Under the pieces are notes generated by a model. The model saw only the letters and a program-made list of their open reading frames with translations, ran no database searches and was not told the DNA's origin. Below, one piece after another: positions 8,123 through 15,997 of a DNA stretch of 19,617 nucleotides. The position numbers and the translations under genes are program-made. The stretch is from Proteobacteria bacterium UBA1844 (GTDB lineage: Bacteria > Pseudomonadota > Gammaproteobacteria > Steroidobacterales > Woeseiaceae): contig DDIS01000053.1 in the NCBI GenBank assembly GCA_002338615.1, forward strand, positions 1 to 19,617, in the 5' to 3' direction. How positions within the stretch are numbered: position 1 is the stretch's first letter; every line of letters starts with the position of its first letter.

Positions 8123-10591
8123 TTAAAAGCGTTTGCGCAGGCTCAGGCTGATGGTGCGCGGCCGCTGTATGGTACGTAAATTACGAAAACGCGGATCGCC
8201 AAACCACTCCGATGCCGTGTCGTTGTATATCAGCGCATTGATGCCCCTGTCATTCCAGACGTTGCGAGCCATCAGCGAGACGTCCCAGTCGTTCACGAAG
8301 TTAATGCCAACCTGCAAATTACTGCTACGCCAGGACGGAATTTTTCCGTCGGGGTCGTTGTCGAACGATGCGTCCAGATTGTCCCAGGTATCCGACTGGT
8401 AACTGGTGTCATAACGGAACCACAGGTCGCCTTTGAGCCCTGCGAAATTTGGCACCGTGTACTCAAGCGCCAGCCAGTATTTCTGATCTGGCGAATTCGG
8501 CATCTCCTGGCCGTCTTCGAGGTACAGATTGCCACGCGGATCAAAGGTGTCGCCCGAGTATTCGGCATTGTTCAGGAACACACTGCCTTGCAGCGAAAGA
8601 TTTTCGCTTACCTGCCATTCACCATTCAGCTCCAGGCCATCACTCACGCCTTCTTCGCCATTAAAGGTGCCCCCCAGCCACCAGGGTCCGTCGACTCTCG
8701 CATTGATCTGGATATCCGACCATTTCATGTGGAACAAGGACACATTGAGCATCACGCGGTTGTCCAGCCACTGGCTTTTCAGTCCTATCTCGTAGTTTTG
8801 CAACAAGTCTGGCTTGTAGGTTTCCGGAATTGACCCCGTTGCGGCCGCTCGTGGGCTGTTGTGCCCACCGAGCCTGAAGCCTTCGCTGTAGGTAAAGTAG
8901 ACCATTTTGTCATCGGTCAGATTGTACTGGGTACTGAATTTCAGCACTGTGTCGCTATTCGTGCCGCTGCTGTCGAATACGCCCTCACCGGCGCCGTAGG
9001 AACCGAATGGCGGGAAGCCGCCCGGCGCCTGGTATAACTGGTGGTCCTTGCGGTCGAACTCGAACCAGCGAACACCGCCGGTCACACTCCAGTCGTCGGT
9101 CAACTGGTAGCTGACTTCGCCGAATACCGCCGTTTGCTTGATGGTTTTGTCGTAATTATTGACGTAGGTCTTGATCGTGGGTTCGAGCGGGCAGGCTACG
9201 TCGTAGCCCTGGTTGTTGTAGTAACACGCGTAGTAATTGGCTGCTGCCCAGGCATTGGTTTGCTGCAGCGTGGGCAACCACGCACCGTACTCCCAGGCAT
9301 CGTGCAGGTCCTCGTAGAATGCTCCAACCATCCATTGCAGCTTGCTGTCGGTTGTCGACGTCAGCCTCAGTTCCTGCGAGAAACGTTCCTGTATCTGGAA
9401 ATTGAAAATGGAACCAAACTCGTACTCGAAGTCATACGGCGTAAAGCCGTTGTAGATGCCGTAGTAGCTGGTCTGCCACTGGTTGTAATACATGTTGTCC
9501 CACTCGTAGGACGAGTCGCGCTCGAAATACGAGGTTGTCGAAACAAACTCGGCGAAGCCGAGGTCACCCTTGAAGGTTGCGGCCGCCTGCCACCAGTCGT
9601 CGTCACGATATTCCTCGAAGAATCTTGTGATCTTGAAGTCACCGAGGAAGGGGTCAGACTCCCAGGTTCCGTCGGCCGTGCTGTTCTGTAAAATGTAGTT
9701 GATATCGGCGGACCAGTTTTCACTGATGTTCCACAATGCCGCGAGACGTCCACCCGACATTTCGTACACATTCTGGTCGTCTTTCGCAATCGCGGAATTG
9801 TCGAGCGGGCTGCCATAGGCGCCCGCCTGGTGTGCAAGGTTTTCGCCAACTACATTGTCGACATAGCCACCATCGCGCGATACAAATGCAACGGCGCGCA
9901 ACGCGAGTTTGTCATCTGCGATCGGTATGTTGAGGTGGCCGTTCAGGTCATAACTTGAGTCCCCACCGTCGGTGGTGGCAACGAGGCCATCGACCTGACC
10001 CGAAAAGCCGTCAAAATTCGGCTTGTTGGTGATAATGCGCAAGGTCCCGGACTGCGAACTCGAGCCAAACAACGTTCCCTGCGGGCCGGGCAGTGACTCG
10101 ACGCGCTCGATATCGATCATGCGTACTTCGGGCTGTTGCGAAATCGAGGTGACCGGCTGTTCATCGAGATAAACAGCAACCTGGCTGTCCGTTCGATATT
10201 CGGCCGAGCCCGTCGTAATACCGCGCATGGACAGGGAGTTGCGGCCCGGCATGCTGTTCACGAGCGATGCACTGGGAATCGCCTTCATATAGTCTTCCAT
10301 ATTCTTGAAGACCATTTTCTCGATATCGGTGTTTGAAAATGCCGTGATGCTTTGTGGCACATCCTGCAGGCTGATCTGGCGCTTCGTCGCCGTGACGATG
10401 ATTTCCTCGATACCGCCGTCGTCGGCCCCGGTGCTTGACTGTGCGAGTGCATTGGCGGCCGGGTACAAAGCACCCATCATGGCCATCGAAAGTGAGCTTA
10501 CGGTACCTGGTCGCCAGGCGTACTGCTCAGCATGATTGTGACCGGACTGGATGCGGAACTGCTCCAGCAGCTTGATGCCATCAATGGACAT
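8123..10591 (-). CDS. TonB-dependent outer-membrane receptor
   Basis: An outer-membrane beta-barrel that imports a large or scarce ligand using TonB energy. From the ATG at 10591 the protein has 822 residues. An extended N-terminus leads to a hydrophobic stretch ending ALA|Q near residue 50, a probable signal peptidase site. The TonB box IEEIIVTATKR follows at about 61-71. The plug domain includes QDVPQSITAFS, MRGITTG, VAVYLDEQPV, DIERVESLPGPQGTLFGSSSQSGTLRIIT. The remainder is barrel, ending RTISLSLRKRF with the terminal Phe used for barrel insertion. The frame is open to an ATG at 10729, but 10591 is preferred: GGGGGG (10604-10599) is seven bases upstream, and the extra 46 residues are not signal-like. 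No N-terminal signalling domain is present. Ligand is unknown. Large tyrosine- and tryptophan-rich loops give no specific clue. Neighbours suggest a peptide or modified peptide. Confidence 0.95.
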   Translation of the reverse strand: MSIDGIKLLEQFRIQSGHNHAEQYAWRPGTVSSLSMAMMGALYPAANALAQSSTGADDGGIEEIIVTATKRQISLQDVPQSITAFSNTDIEKMVFKNMEDYMKAIPSASLVNSMPGRNSLSMRGITTGSAEYRTDSQVAVYLDEQPVTSISQQPEVRMIDIERVESLPGPQGTLFGSSSQSGTLRIITNKPNFDGFSGQVDGLVATTDGGDSSYDLNGHLNIPIADDKLALRAVAFVSRDGGYVDNVVGENLAHQAGAYGSPLDNSAIAKDDQNVYEMSGGRLAALWNISENWSADINYILQNSTADGTWESDPFLGDFKITRFFEEYRDDDWWQAAATFKGDLGFAEFVSTTSYFERDSSYEWDNMYYNQWQTSYYGIYNGFTPYDFEYEFGSIFNFQIQERFSQELRLTSTTDSKLQWMVGAFYEDLHDAWEYGAWLPTLQQTNAWAAANYYACYYNNQGYDVACPLEPTIKTYVNNYDKTIKQTAVFGEVSYQLTDDWSVTGGVRWFEFDRKDHQLYQAPGGFPPFGSYGAGEGVFDSSGTNSDTVLKFSTQYNLTDDKMVYFTYSEGFRLGGHNSPRAAATGSIPETYKPDLLQNYEIGLKSQWLDNRVMLNVSLFHMKWSDIQINARVDGPWWLGGTFNGEEGVSDGLELNGEWQVSENLSLQGSVFLNNAEYSGDTFDPRGNLYLEDGQEMPNSPDQKYWLALEYTVPNFAGLKGDLWFRYDTSYQSDTWDNLDASFDNDPDGKIPSWRSSNLQVGINFVNDWDVSLMARNVWNDRGINALIYNDTASEWFGDPRFRNLRTIQRPRTISLSLRKRF

Positions 10592-10768
10592 AAATGTTCC
10601 CCCCGACGTTATGGCCGGCTTGTCAACAAGCTGCAGGCAATGCAATTGCCGAGCCCGGCCGCGCAGAAAGCTTACACCCGCCTGCATTGGCATGGCAATC
10701 CATGACTTAGGCGGTATTGTTATTTGCACGTCTCTGCCAGTGCACCCGCGAAATCCACTCGAGTCTCT

Positions 10769-11770
10769 TCAATACAAGGCACCACGCGATGAGCTCAGGT
10801 GACCACCTGTAACATCGAACTGATAGGCTGTTCCTCCCGCCCCGGACCATGACCGCAGATTAAATGAAGCACCGGGTGCCAGTCGGTACACGGAGATGTC
10901 ATGCATCGACAGCGGCTGATCTTCCTTGCAGGTTTCGGGGAGCACTGACGATTCAATGAAATAGACGTACGGAGTTTCATGCTCGGCCGTCGAGAAAATT
11001 CGGACGTCCCCGGATTCGGGATCGAGATGTACCGCGGTTTCCCGATCCGCAGCAATCGCCCTCGCATCTTGTGTCCAGCCATCCGTGAGCAAGCGCGCCA
11101 GCATCGTCACCGTGCGGCCTATCCGGTCATGCTCGATGAGGTGCTGGTCGGTGATGATATTCGCGAGACCAGGCAGGTGCAGGAAATCCCGGTCGAGCGT
11201 CAGGTCCTCGTTATACGGGTTTGCGAGGGCTCGTGCGGAGGTCAGGCTCGCGGGTGACATTGCCGAGTAGCTGAATTCGCCCAGGATCGCCATGCCTGCA
11301 CTGGTACCACCGATTGGCGCAGGTTTGGCCGCGACAAAATTGATGGCATCCTCGACTGGGGTTCCTTTCCAGAAGCGCAGGTAATTCGACTGGTCGCCGC
11401 CAGCTATGAACAGTGCTTCCGCGTGCCTGATCTTCCCGATCACAAACGCGTTATAGGCGTCGTCGCGGCTCGTGAACACAATCGTTTCCACGGAATCGCA
11501 GTTGCACAGGTTCAGGATGTACTGGTTATATTCGTCGGCGCCCGAAGCACGCAGTACCACGAAGTCTCCACCGCCGGATTTCTCACCCATGCGCACATAG
11601 TTGGCATCGATATCATCGCCACCACCTTGCAGCACAACGAATCCGCTGGTCTCGGTAACTATGTCGTCGGGATCACCGGCGACGTAATACGCAAAGCCGT
11701 TCCTGCCCGTATTGTGTACGCAAGCAGGCAGCGACAACAGCAACACAACAACAACACTGGTACGAAACAT
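10769..11770 (-). CDS. Cyanophycinase-like S51 family peptidase, lipoprotein
   Basis: A 333-residue protein of the S51/cyanophycinase-type serine hydrolase group, which has a class I glutamine-amidotransferase-like fold. The nucleophile motif GGTSAGMA places the probable serine at 157. GGDQSNYLRFW (124-134) and ITDQHLIEHDRIGR (206-219) match cyanophycinase family motifs around the active site. The N-terminus MFRTSVVVVLLLSLPAC is a lipoprotein signal peptide with the lipobox Cys at 17, so the mature protein should be anchored in the envelope. Known cyanophycinases cut beta-Asp-Arg dipeptides from cyanophycin, and related S51 enzymes remove N-terminal Asp. The actual substrate here is unknown. 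The ATG at 11770 has TAGGA nine bases upstream. It lies upstream of the TonB receptor on the same strand, with a 177-base gap that could hold a separate promoter. Confidence 0.85.
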   Translation of the reverse strand: MFRTSVVVVLLLSLPACVHNTGRNGFAYYVAGDPDDIVTETSGFVVLQGGGDDIDANYVRMGEKSGGGDFVVLRASGADEYNQYILNLCNCDSVETIVFTSRDDAYNAFVIGKIRHAEALFIAGGDQSNYLRFWKGTPVEDAINFVAAKPAPIGGTSAGMAILGEFSYSAMSPASLTSARALANPYNEDLTLDRDFLHLPGLANIITDQHLIEHDRIGRTVTMLARLLTDGWTQDARAIAADRETAVHLDPESGDVRIFSTAEHETPYVYFIESSVLPETCKEDQPLSMHDISVYRLAPGASFNLRSWSGAGGTAYQFDVTGGHLSSSRGALY

Positions 11771-11843
11771 TCGAATTTTTCCTACCCCTGTGAACCTTCA
11801 CCGATCATGCGCACCCACCTGCGATCACGATTTGAGTCAGCGG

Positions 11844-12446
11844 CTACTGTCCCCGGGTTTGTTGTTCCCGCCACAAGCGCACTGCCTGAAACTCGCGACG
11901 ATCAAGTGGCCGGAGCGCCAGCGATGCCGCAATGAGCGCGGCAAAAAAAGCGTACACGAAATCCGCGGCGTTCAGCACTTCATCGAAAAACACGGGCCAG
12001 GTCATGGTCGTAACATTCCACAAAATGATGAATCTGTTAGTGCCCAGCTCGTCGGCCGTGGTACCGGCCGATATGTAGACGATGGCGGCAAACACGCCAG
12101 CGAGGGTGACAACGGCGGCGAGCAATGGAAATCGCCAGTTGAATCCCTGGCCGCCTCGTCGTACCGCGAGGCCCACCAGCACGCCCAGAAACAAGGATAC
12201 CCACGGCAGGAATCGCTCCAGTGTTTCGGTCAGAATTGACCAGAGGACGGCGAAAACGATGCATACCATGATGCCGGCAAGAATAGCCCGGCCCACAGAC
12301 TGCGCTTGTACTAGACGCGCACCGTCTGCCGCGGTCGGTCGCTCGTGCTGTCCTGGTTCGTGCTTTTTCCGCAGTCGCAAGACCTGTTGATTTGGATCGT
12401 AAGCCACCGTCTGATGCGCCCCTCGCAACCACCGCGCCGCAGTCAA
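11844..12446 (-). CDS. Four-helix integral membrane protein, unknown function
   Basis: About 200 residues with a charged N-terminal tail (VAYDPNQQVLRLRKKHEP) followed by four likely membrane helices: near ILAGIMVCIVFAVLWSI, LPWVSLFLGVLVGLAV, PLLAAVVTLAGVFAAIVYI and FVYAFFAALIAASLAL. The tail after the last helix is short and basic. No family is recognised. The longest frame begins with TTG at 12446, overlapping the stop of the upstream repeat-protein gene as TTGA, which suggests translational coupling. An alternative GTG at 12407 would begin at VAYDPNQQ and has GAGGGG 11 bases upstream. It is the last gene of the SstT operon, and the S51 lipoprotein gene starts 73 bases downstream. A role in anchoring or supporting the large repeat protein is only inferred from position. 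Confidence 0.75.
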   Translation of the reverse strand: MTAARWLRGAHQTVAYDPNQQVLRLRKKHEPGQHERPTAADGARLVQAQSVGRAILAGIMVCIVFAVLWSILTETLERFLPWVSLFLGVLVGLAVRRGGQGFNWRFPLLAAVVTLAGVFAAIVYISAGTTADELGTNRFIILWNVTTMTWPVFFDEVLNAADFVYAFFAALIAASLALRPLDRREFQAVRLWREQQTRGQ

Positions 12447-14548
12447 TACCGACCGAACGACCGGTTGAGCAAAATCTCGGCTTCTTTGCGCAGGTGCTCG
12501 GGGATATCCGCATCGTCGAGCACCTTGCGCGCAAGCGCCGGATCAGTCTGGTACAAATGATAAACACGCGCCACTTTCGCCTGCCCTTTCACGTCCGGGT
12601 CGGTAATGCTGTCGATGAGGCGCAGCTGATCCGCCGTGGGTTCTGTCCACTGTTGTGACAGCGCAAGCACAGCCCCGTCGTACTCGGCTCCTGCCGGAAG
12701 GCTGCGAGCCCACTGGTACGCCGCCTCCGGCTCGCTGGCATACCATTGCATGGCAAGCATGCTTGCTGCCTGGGTGCGTTGGGCGTCGTTTCGAATTTGC
12801 GGCAGTACTGCCAGGGCCTCCTGCGGGCTTTGCCCCCCCTGGCGGCCGACTAGCTGCAGGTAGGCCATGTCGCGAGTGTTGCTATCGGCAATCTGCTCGG
12901 CCATCTGCCGGGCCAGTGAAAAATCCCGGTTCGCAATATTGCCGATGACCGCAGCTTGCAGGGCAGGATAGTCCGGTTCACCCTGAAACTGTGCAACAAA
13001 ATTCATCGCAGCAGCGCCCGATCGTGTCTGCACCAACTGTTCTGCAATCTGCTGGCGCCACACCGCCTGATTCCCCGGGCCGAGTTTTGGCAGGAGGCGC
13101 AGCGCTGCGTCAAGGTCTGTTTGCACCAGCATCCAGGCCGATGAGCCGAGAATCTGATCAACGGTCTTGTCGTCGTGAGACAAGACCCAGTTTATCGCCG
13201 CATTGGAATCGGTTTGAAACCAGTTTTGTGCGATCTCCTGCATCGCTGCGTCCCGAAGTGGCCCGCTGTCTATCATCGTGAGGTACTCAATGGCGGATTC
13301 GGGATTGATTTGTGCCACTTGCGAAATCACGACAGACACTGCCTGTTGCCGCCGTTGCTGGTTGTCAATCGCAAGTGCCTCGGTCAGCGCGAGCCGGGGA
13401 TCCTGCTGTGCAACGTGCATCAGTGCTTGCAGCTCAAGCATGGCCTGATCATCGAGATCGGCATTGTTCGCTCGCATCCAGGCAAGTGCGGCGCCCGGGT
13501 CGCTCTCTGCCAGACGTTCAACAATCGCCTGGGCGAACATTTGCCTGGCTTCGCTTGAAGTGGAATTTGCAAACATTTGTTTCGCCGCATCAAGATCGCT
13601 CGCGGCCAATGCCTGGATGGCGAAATGAAACTCCGGTGTGCGCGAGAAATTGCCACCCTTGGCAAGAGCCGTTTCAATCACCGCCAACGGATCCAGGCGC
13701 GCCGATTCCGCTTGCAGCGAGGCTTTGTAGGCTGCAGCGCTCGCCGGATGGTCGAACAGCTCGGCAAATTGCATGGCTGACCGAGCGCCGGTCTGTGCCA
13801 AATAGTTCGCAAGCCAGGACGCTGCCATCCTTTGATCTTCACCTTGCAAGGCGGTATTGATATACGCGATCGCCTCGGCCGGCGAGTGATCCGCAAGGCG
13901 ATACAGGTAGCGGGCACGATTGTTGCGATCCGGTGCGATGCCGAGTTCCGTCTCTATCCGCTCCGTAATTTCGTTGCCCATATTACCGAATGCGTCAAAA
14001 AGACTTTGTGCCGCAAAGTCCCTTGCGGCGGCCGGCGCCTGTATTTTTGCCGCAATCAGGGCATCGGCAAGGTTCTTGCGTCCCCAGGTATTCCAGACCG
14101 TGCGCTCGATGCTTTTATCGCCACGGAAGTAACTTGTCCGGGACAGCGCGAGGGCGGATTCGGGGTCGACTTCGGTAAGCCGGAAAAACAGGACGCCCAG
14201 TGCATTTGCCCGCTCGGGCGCATCGGCGATACGCTCCGCTGCAAAAATGAGGTCCTGCAGTTTCGCGGCACCCGAGCGGCCGGCCAGAGCATACAATGCT
14301 TCAGTCCGATTGAACTCGCTGGGTAGCTCGAAAATCGCCTCGATCGAGGTCAGCGACTTGAAACCCTCGTCACGCAACTTTTCTGCTTCTGGTTCAGAAA
14401 CCTTCGGTGCCGCGACGATGTCACGTACGACCGTGCGTTCTGTGCTACCTGCAAACTGCGCACCGTTACGGTAAACAGACCATGTGCCGATCGCTCCCAG
14501 CAACACACCGCAGATTACGGCAACGATTGCGATCGCAGTCTTCGTCAC
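12443..14548 (-). CDS. Membrane-anchored alpha-helical repeat protein, unknown function
   Basis: A 701-residue protein with one N-terminal membrane segment (AIAIVAVICGVLLGAIGTWSV, residues about 5-25). The rest is predicted outside the cytoplasm, in the periplasm. The body is almost entirely helical, with degenerate units of roughly 35-40 residues containing patterns such as DPESALAL, DPGAALAWM, NPESAIEYL, DSNAAINWV, DLDAALRLL and EPEAAYQWARSL. This is a TPR- or HEAT-like solenoid of the kind that binds proteins. No catalytic motif is visible. The start is GTG at 14548, three bases after the sstT stop, with GGGAG (14562-14558) nine bases upstream inside the sstT end. Its stop overlaps the next gene. 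It resembles uncharacterised repeat proteins; I do not recognise a named family. Confidence 0.8.
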   Translation of the reverse strand: MTKTAIAIVAVICGVLLGAIGTWSVYRNGAQFAGSTERTVVRDIVAAPKVSEPEAEKLRDEGFKSLTSIEAIFELPSEFNRTEALYALAGRSGAAKLQDLIFAAERIADAPERANALGVLFFRLTEVDPESALALSRTSYFRGDKSIERTVWNTWGRKNLADALIAAKIQAPAAARDFAAQSLFDAFGNMGNEITERIETELGIAPDRNNRARYLYRLADHSPAEAIAYINTALQGEDQRMAASWLANYLAQTGARSAMQFAELFDHPASAAAYKASLQAESARLDPLAVIETALAKGGNFSRTPEFHFAIQALAASDLDAAKQMFANSTSSEARQMFAQAIVERLAESDPGAALAWMRANNADLDDQAMLELQALMHVAQQDPRLALTEALAIDNQQRRQQAVSVVISQVAQINPESAIEYLTMIDSGPLRDAAMQEIAQNWFQTDSNAAINWVLSHDDKTVDQILGSSAWMLVQTDLDAALRLLPKLGPGNQAVWRQQIAEQLVQTRSGAAAMNFVAQFQGEPDYPALQAAVIGNIANRDFSLARQMAEQIADSNTRDMAYLQLVGRQGGQSPQEALAVLPQIRNDAQRTQAASMLAMQWYASEPEAAYQWARSLPAGAEYDGAVLALSQQWTEPTADQLRLIDSITDPDVKGQAKVARVYHLYQTDPALARKVLDDADIPEHLRKEAEILLNRSFGRY

Positions 14549-14551
14549 GTT

Positions 14552-15748
14552 TCAGGTCTCCCGTGCAGCTACCGCCGCTGTAAATACGACATCTGTCGAG
14601 CTGTTTAGTGCCGTTTCCGCCGAGTCCTGCAAAATGCTGATTGCAAATCCTACCGCAACAACCTGCATGGCAACATCGTCGGGGATGCCAAACAGGGAAC
14701 AACTGAGCGGTATCAACAACAATGAGCCACCGGCCACACCCGATGCACCACACGCCGAGAGTGCGGCAATGACGCTCAGCAGCAGTGCCGTGAAGATATC
14801 GACATTGATGCCAAGCGTGTGGGTTGCGGCAAGCGTGAGCACGGTGATCGTAATTGCCGCACCACCCATGTTGATCGTGGCGCCAAGCGGTATGGACACC
14901 GCGTAGGTATCTTTCTGCAGGTTCAGCCGCTCGCACAATGCCAGGTTAACCGGAATATTGGCCGCCGAGCTGCGCGTGAAAAATGCAGTGACGCCACTTT
15001 CGCGTAATGCAGTAAATACCAGCGGGTACGGATTCCTGCGCGTCTTCAGCCAGACGATGAGCGGATTAACGAGCAAGGCCATGATAAGCATGGCGCCGAG
15101 CAACACCGCCAGCAAACGGCCGTAATCTGCCAGCACTGATAAACCGCCTTCAGCCAGGTTGCCGGCCACCAGCCCGAAAATACCGACAGGTGCCAGTCGA
15201 ATAACGATGCGCACAATTTGCGTGACTGCATCTGAAAGATCAGCCAGCGCCTGCCGGGTCGCGTCCGCGGCCCGGTGCAGGAACAGGCCGAGCAACACAC
15301 CCCAGACGAGGATGCCAATGTAATTGCCTGTCAGTATTGCATTGATCGGATTGTCGACCAGTTTCAAGAGCAACTCGCGCAACACTTCGCCGATGCCCTG
15401 CGGCGGATTGAGGCTGCCTTCGACGACTTTCAGGGCCAACGATGTCGGAAACAGGGTGCTCATGATGACCGCGAGGAGGGCTGCGGCCAGCGTACCGGCC
15501 AGGTACATGAGAATAATGGGCTGCATCTGGCTCGCGTGACTCGTGCGCCGGTTAGCAATCGCCGCGGCCACGAGCACCAGCACAAGGACCGGCGCTACCG
15601 CTTTTAAAGCTTTGACAAAAAGTTCGCCAAGCAGCATTACCGATCGCGCCGCTTCAGGAACCACGAGCGCAAGCACAACGCCGGCGATGATGCCGACGAG
15701 GATTTGCAATACCAGGTTACTGGCCAGTCGGGATGCGGCTTTGATCAT
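14552..15748 (-). CDS. sstT: Serine/threonine:sodium symporter
   Basis: This inner-membrane transporter takes up serine and threonine with sodium (dicarboxylate/amino acid:cation symporter family). The 398 residues contain many hydrophobic helices. The family core reads [21 protein letters not shown], then [41 protein letters not shown] and [23 protein letters not shown]. These segments are close to E. coli SstT and less like glutamate/aspartate carriers such as GltP. Length matches SstT (about 410). The ATG at 15748 is preceded by a weak GGAAG. It is the first gene of a three-gene minus-strand operon and is divergent from the phosphoethanolamine transferase. A functional link with the downstream repeat and membrane proteins is not obvious. 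Confidence 0.93.
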   Translation of the reverse strand: MIKAASRLASNLVLQILVGIIAGVVLALVVPEAARSVMLLGELFVKALKAVAPVLVLVLVAAAIANRRTSHASQMQPIILMYLAGTLAAALLAVIMSTLFPTSLALKVVEGSLNPPQGIGEVLRELLLKLVDNPINAILTGNYIGILVWGVLLGLFLHRAADATRQALADLSDAVTQIVRIVIRLAPVGIFGLVAGNLAEGGLSVLADYGRLLAVLLGAMLIMALLVNPLIVWLKTRRNPYPLVFTALRESGVTAFFTRSSAANIPVNLALCERLNLQKDTYAVSIPLGATINMGGAAITITVLTLAATHTLGINVDIFTALLLSVIAALSACGASGVAGGSLLLIPLSCSLFGIPDDVAMQVVAVGFAISILQDSAETALNSSTDVVFTAAVAARET

Positions 15749-15848
15749 GGTTGGGCTTCCAGGTGCACTGTCCAGTTCGGATGCATCAGCAAACTGAACA
15801 GGAACGACGAGGATACCTTGTCAGTAATCGAGTGCTGCTGTCCGCCAT

Positions 15849-15856
15849 GTTAGAAT
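15849..15856 (+). promoter_or_regulatory. Extended -10 promoter candidate for the EptA-like gene
   Basis: TG, one base, then TAGAAT (15851-15856) matches an extended -10 with one mismatch in the hexamer, followed by a T-rich tract. No -35 is seen at 16-18 bases. A TTGTCA further upstream (15818-15823) is too distant. Transcription from here would give a leader of about 135 bases if translation begins at 15998. Confidence 0.35.
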
Positions 15857-15870
15857 TTTTTTGGTAGCGA

Positions 15871-15894
15871 CGGCCTTACTTTAGCAAAAGGCCG
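15871..15894 (+). promoter_or_regulatory. Hairpin in the leader of the EptA-like gene
   Basis: CGGCCTT and AAGGCCG are perfect seven-base arms with a ten-base loop. The structure lies just downstream of the predicted transcription start and just before a possible ATG at 15896. It could be a leader hairpin or a protein-binding dyad. There is no downstream T-run on either strand suitable for a clean terminator. Confidence 0.4.
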
Positions 15895-15997
15895 CATGGG
15901 GTGCGATTTAATTGACCCTGCTCCGAGGGATTTTCTGCCTGGGTACATCCAACCGTCAGGTTTCGCAACAGGATGCCCTTCGGGATCTCCAACAGCA

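Noticed and set aside
10619..10630. Inverted repeat CTTGTCAACAAG upstream of the TonB receptor gene, including a TTGACA on the minus strand
   Set aside because: Arms are only five bases, and no -10 lies at proper spacing on the minus strand; chance is likely.
10592..10729. Upstream ATG extending the TonB receptor by 46 residues
   Set aside because: The added residues lack signal-peptide character, whereas the ATG at 10591 has a well-placed GGGGGG ribosome site and precedes the signal segment.
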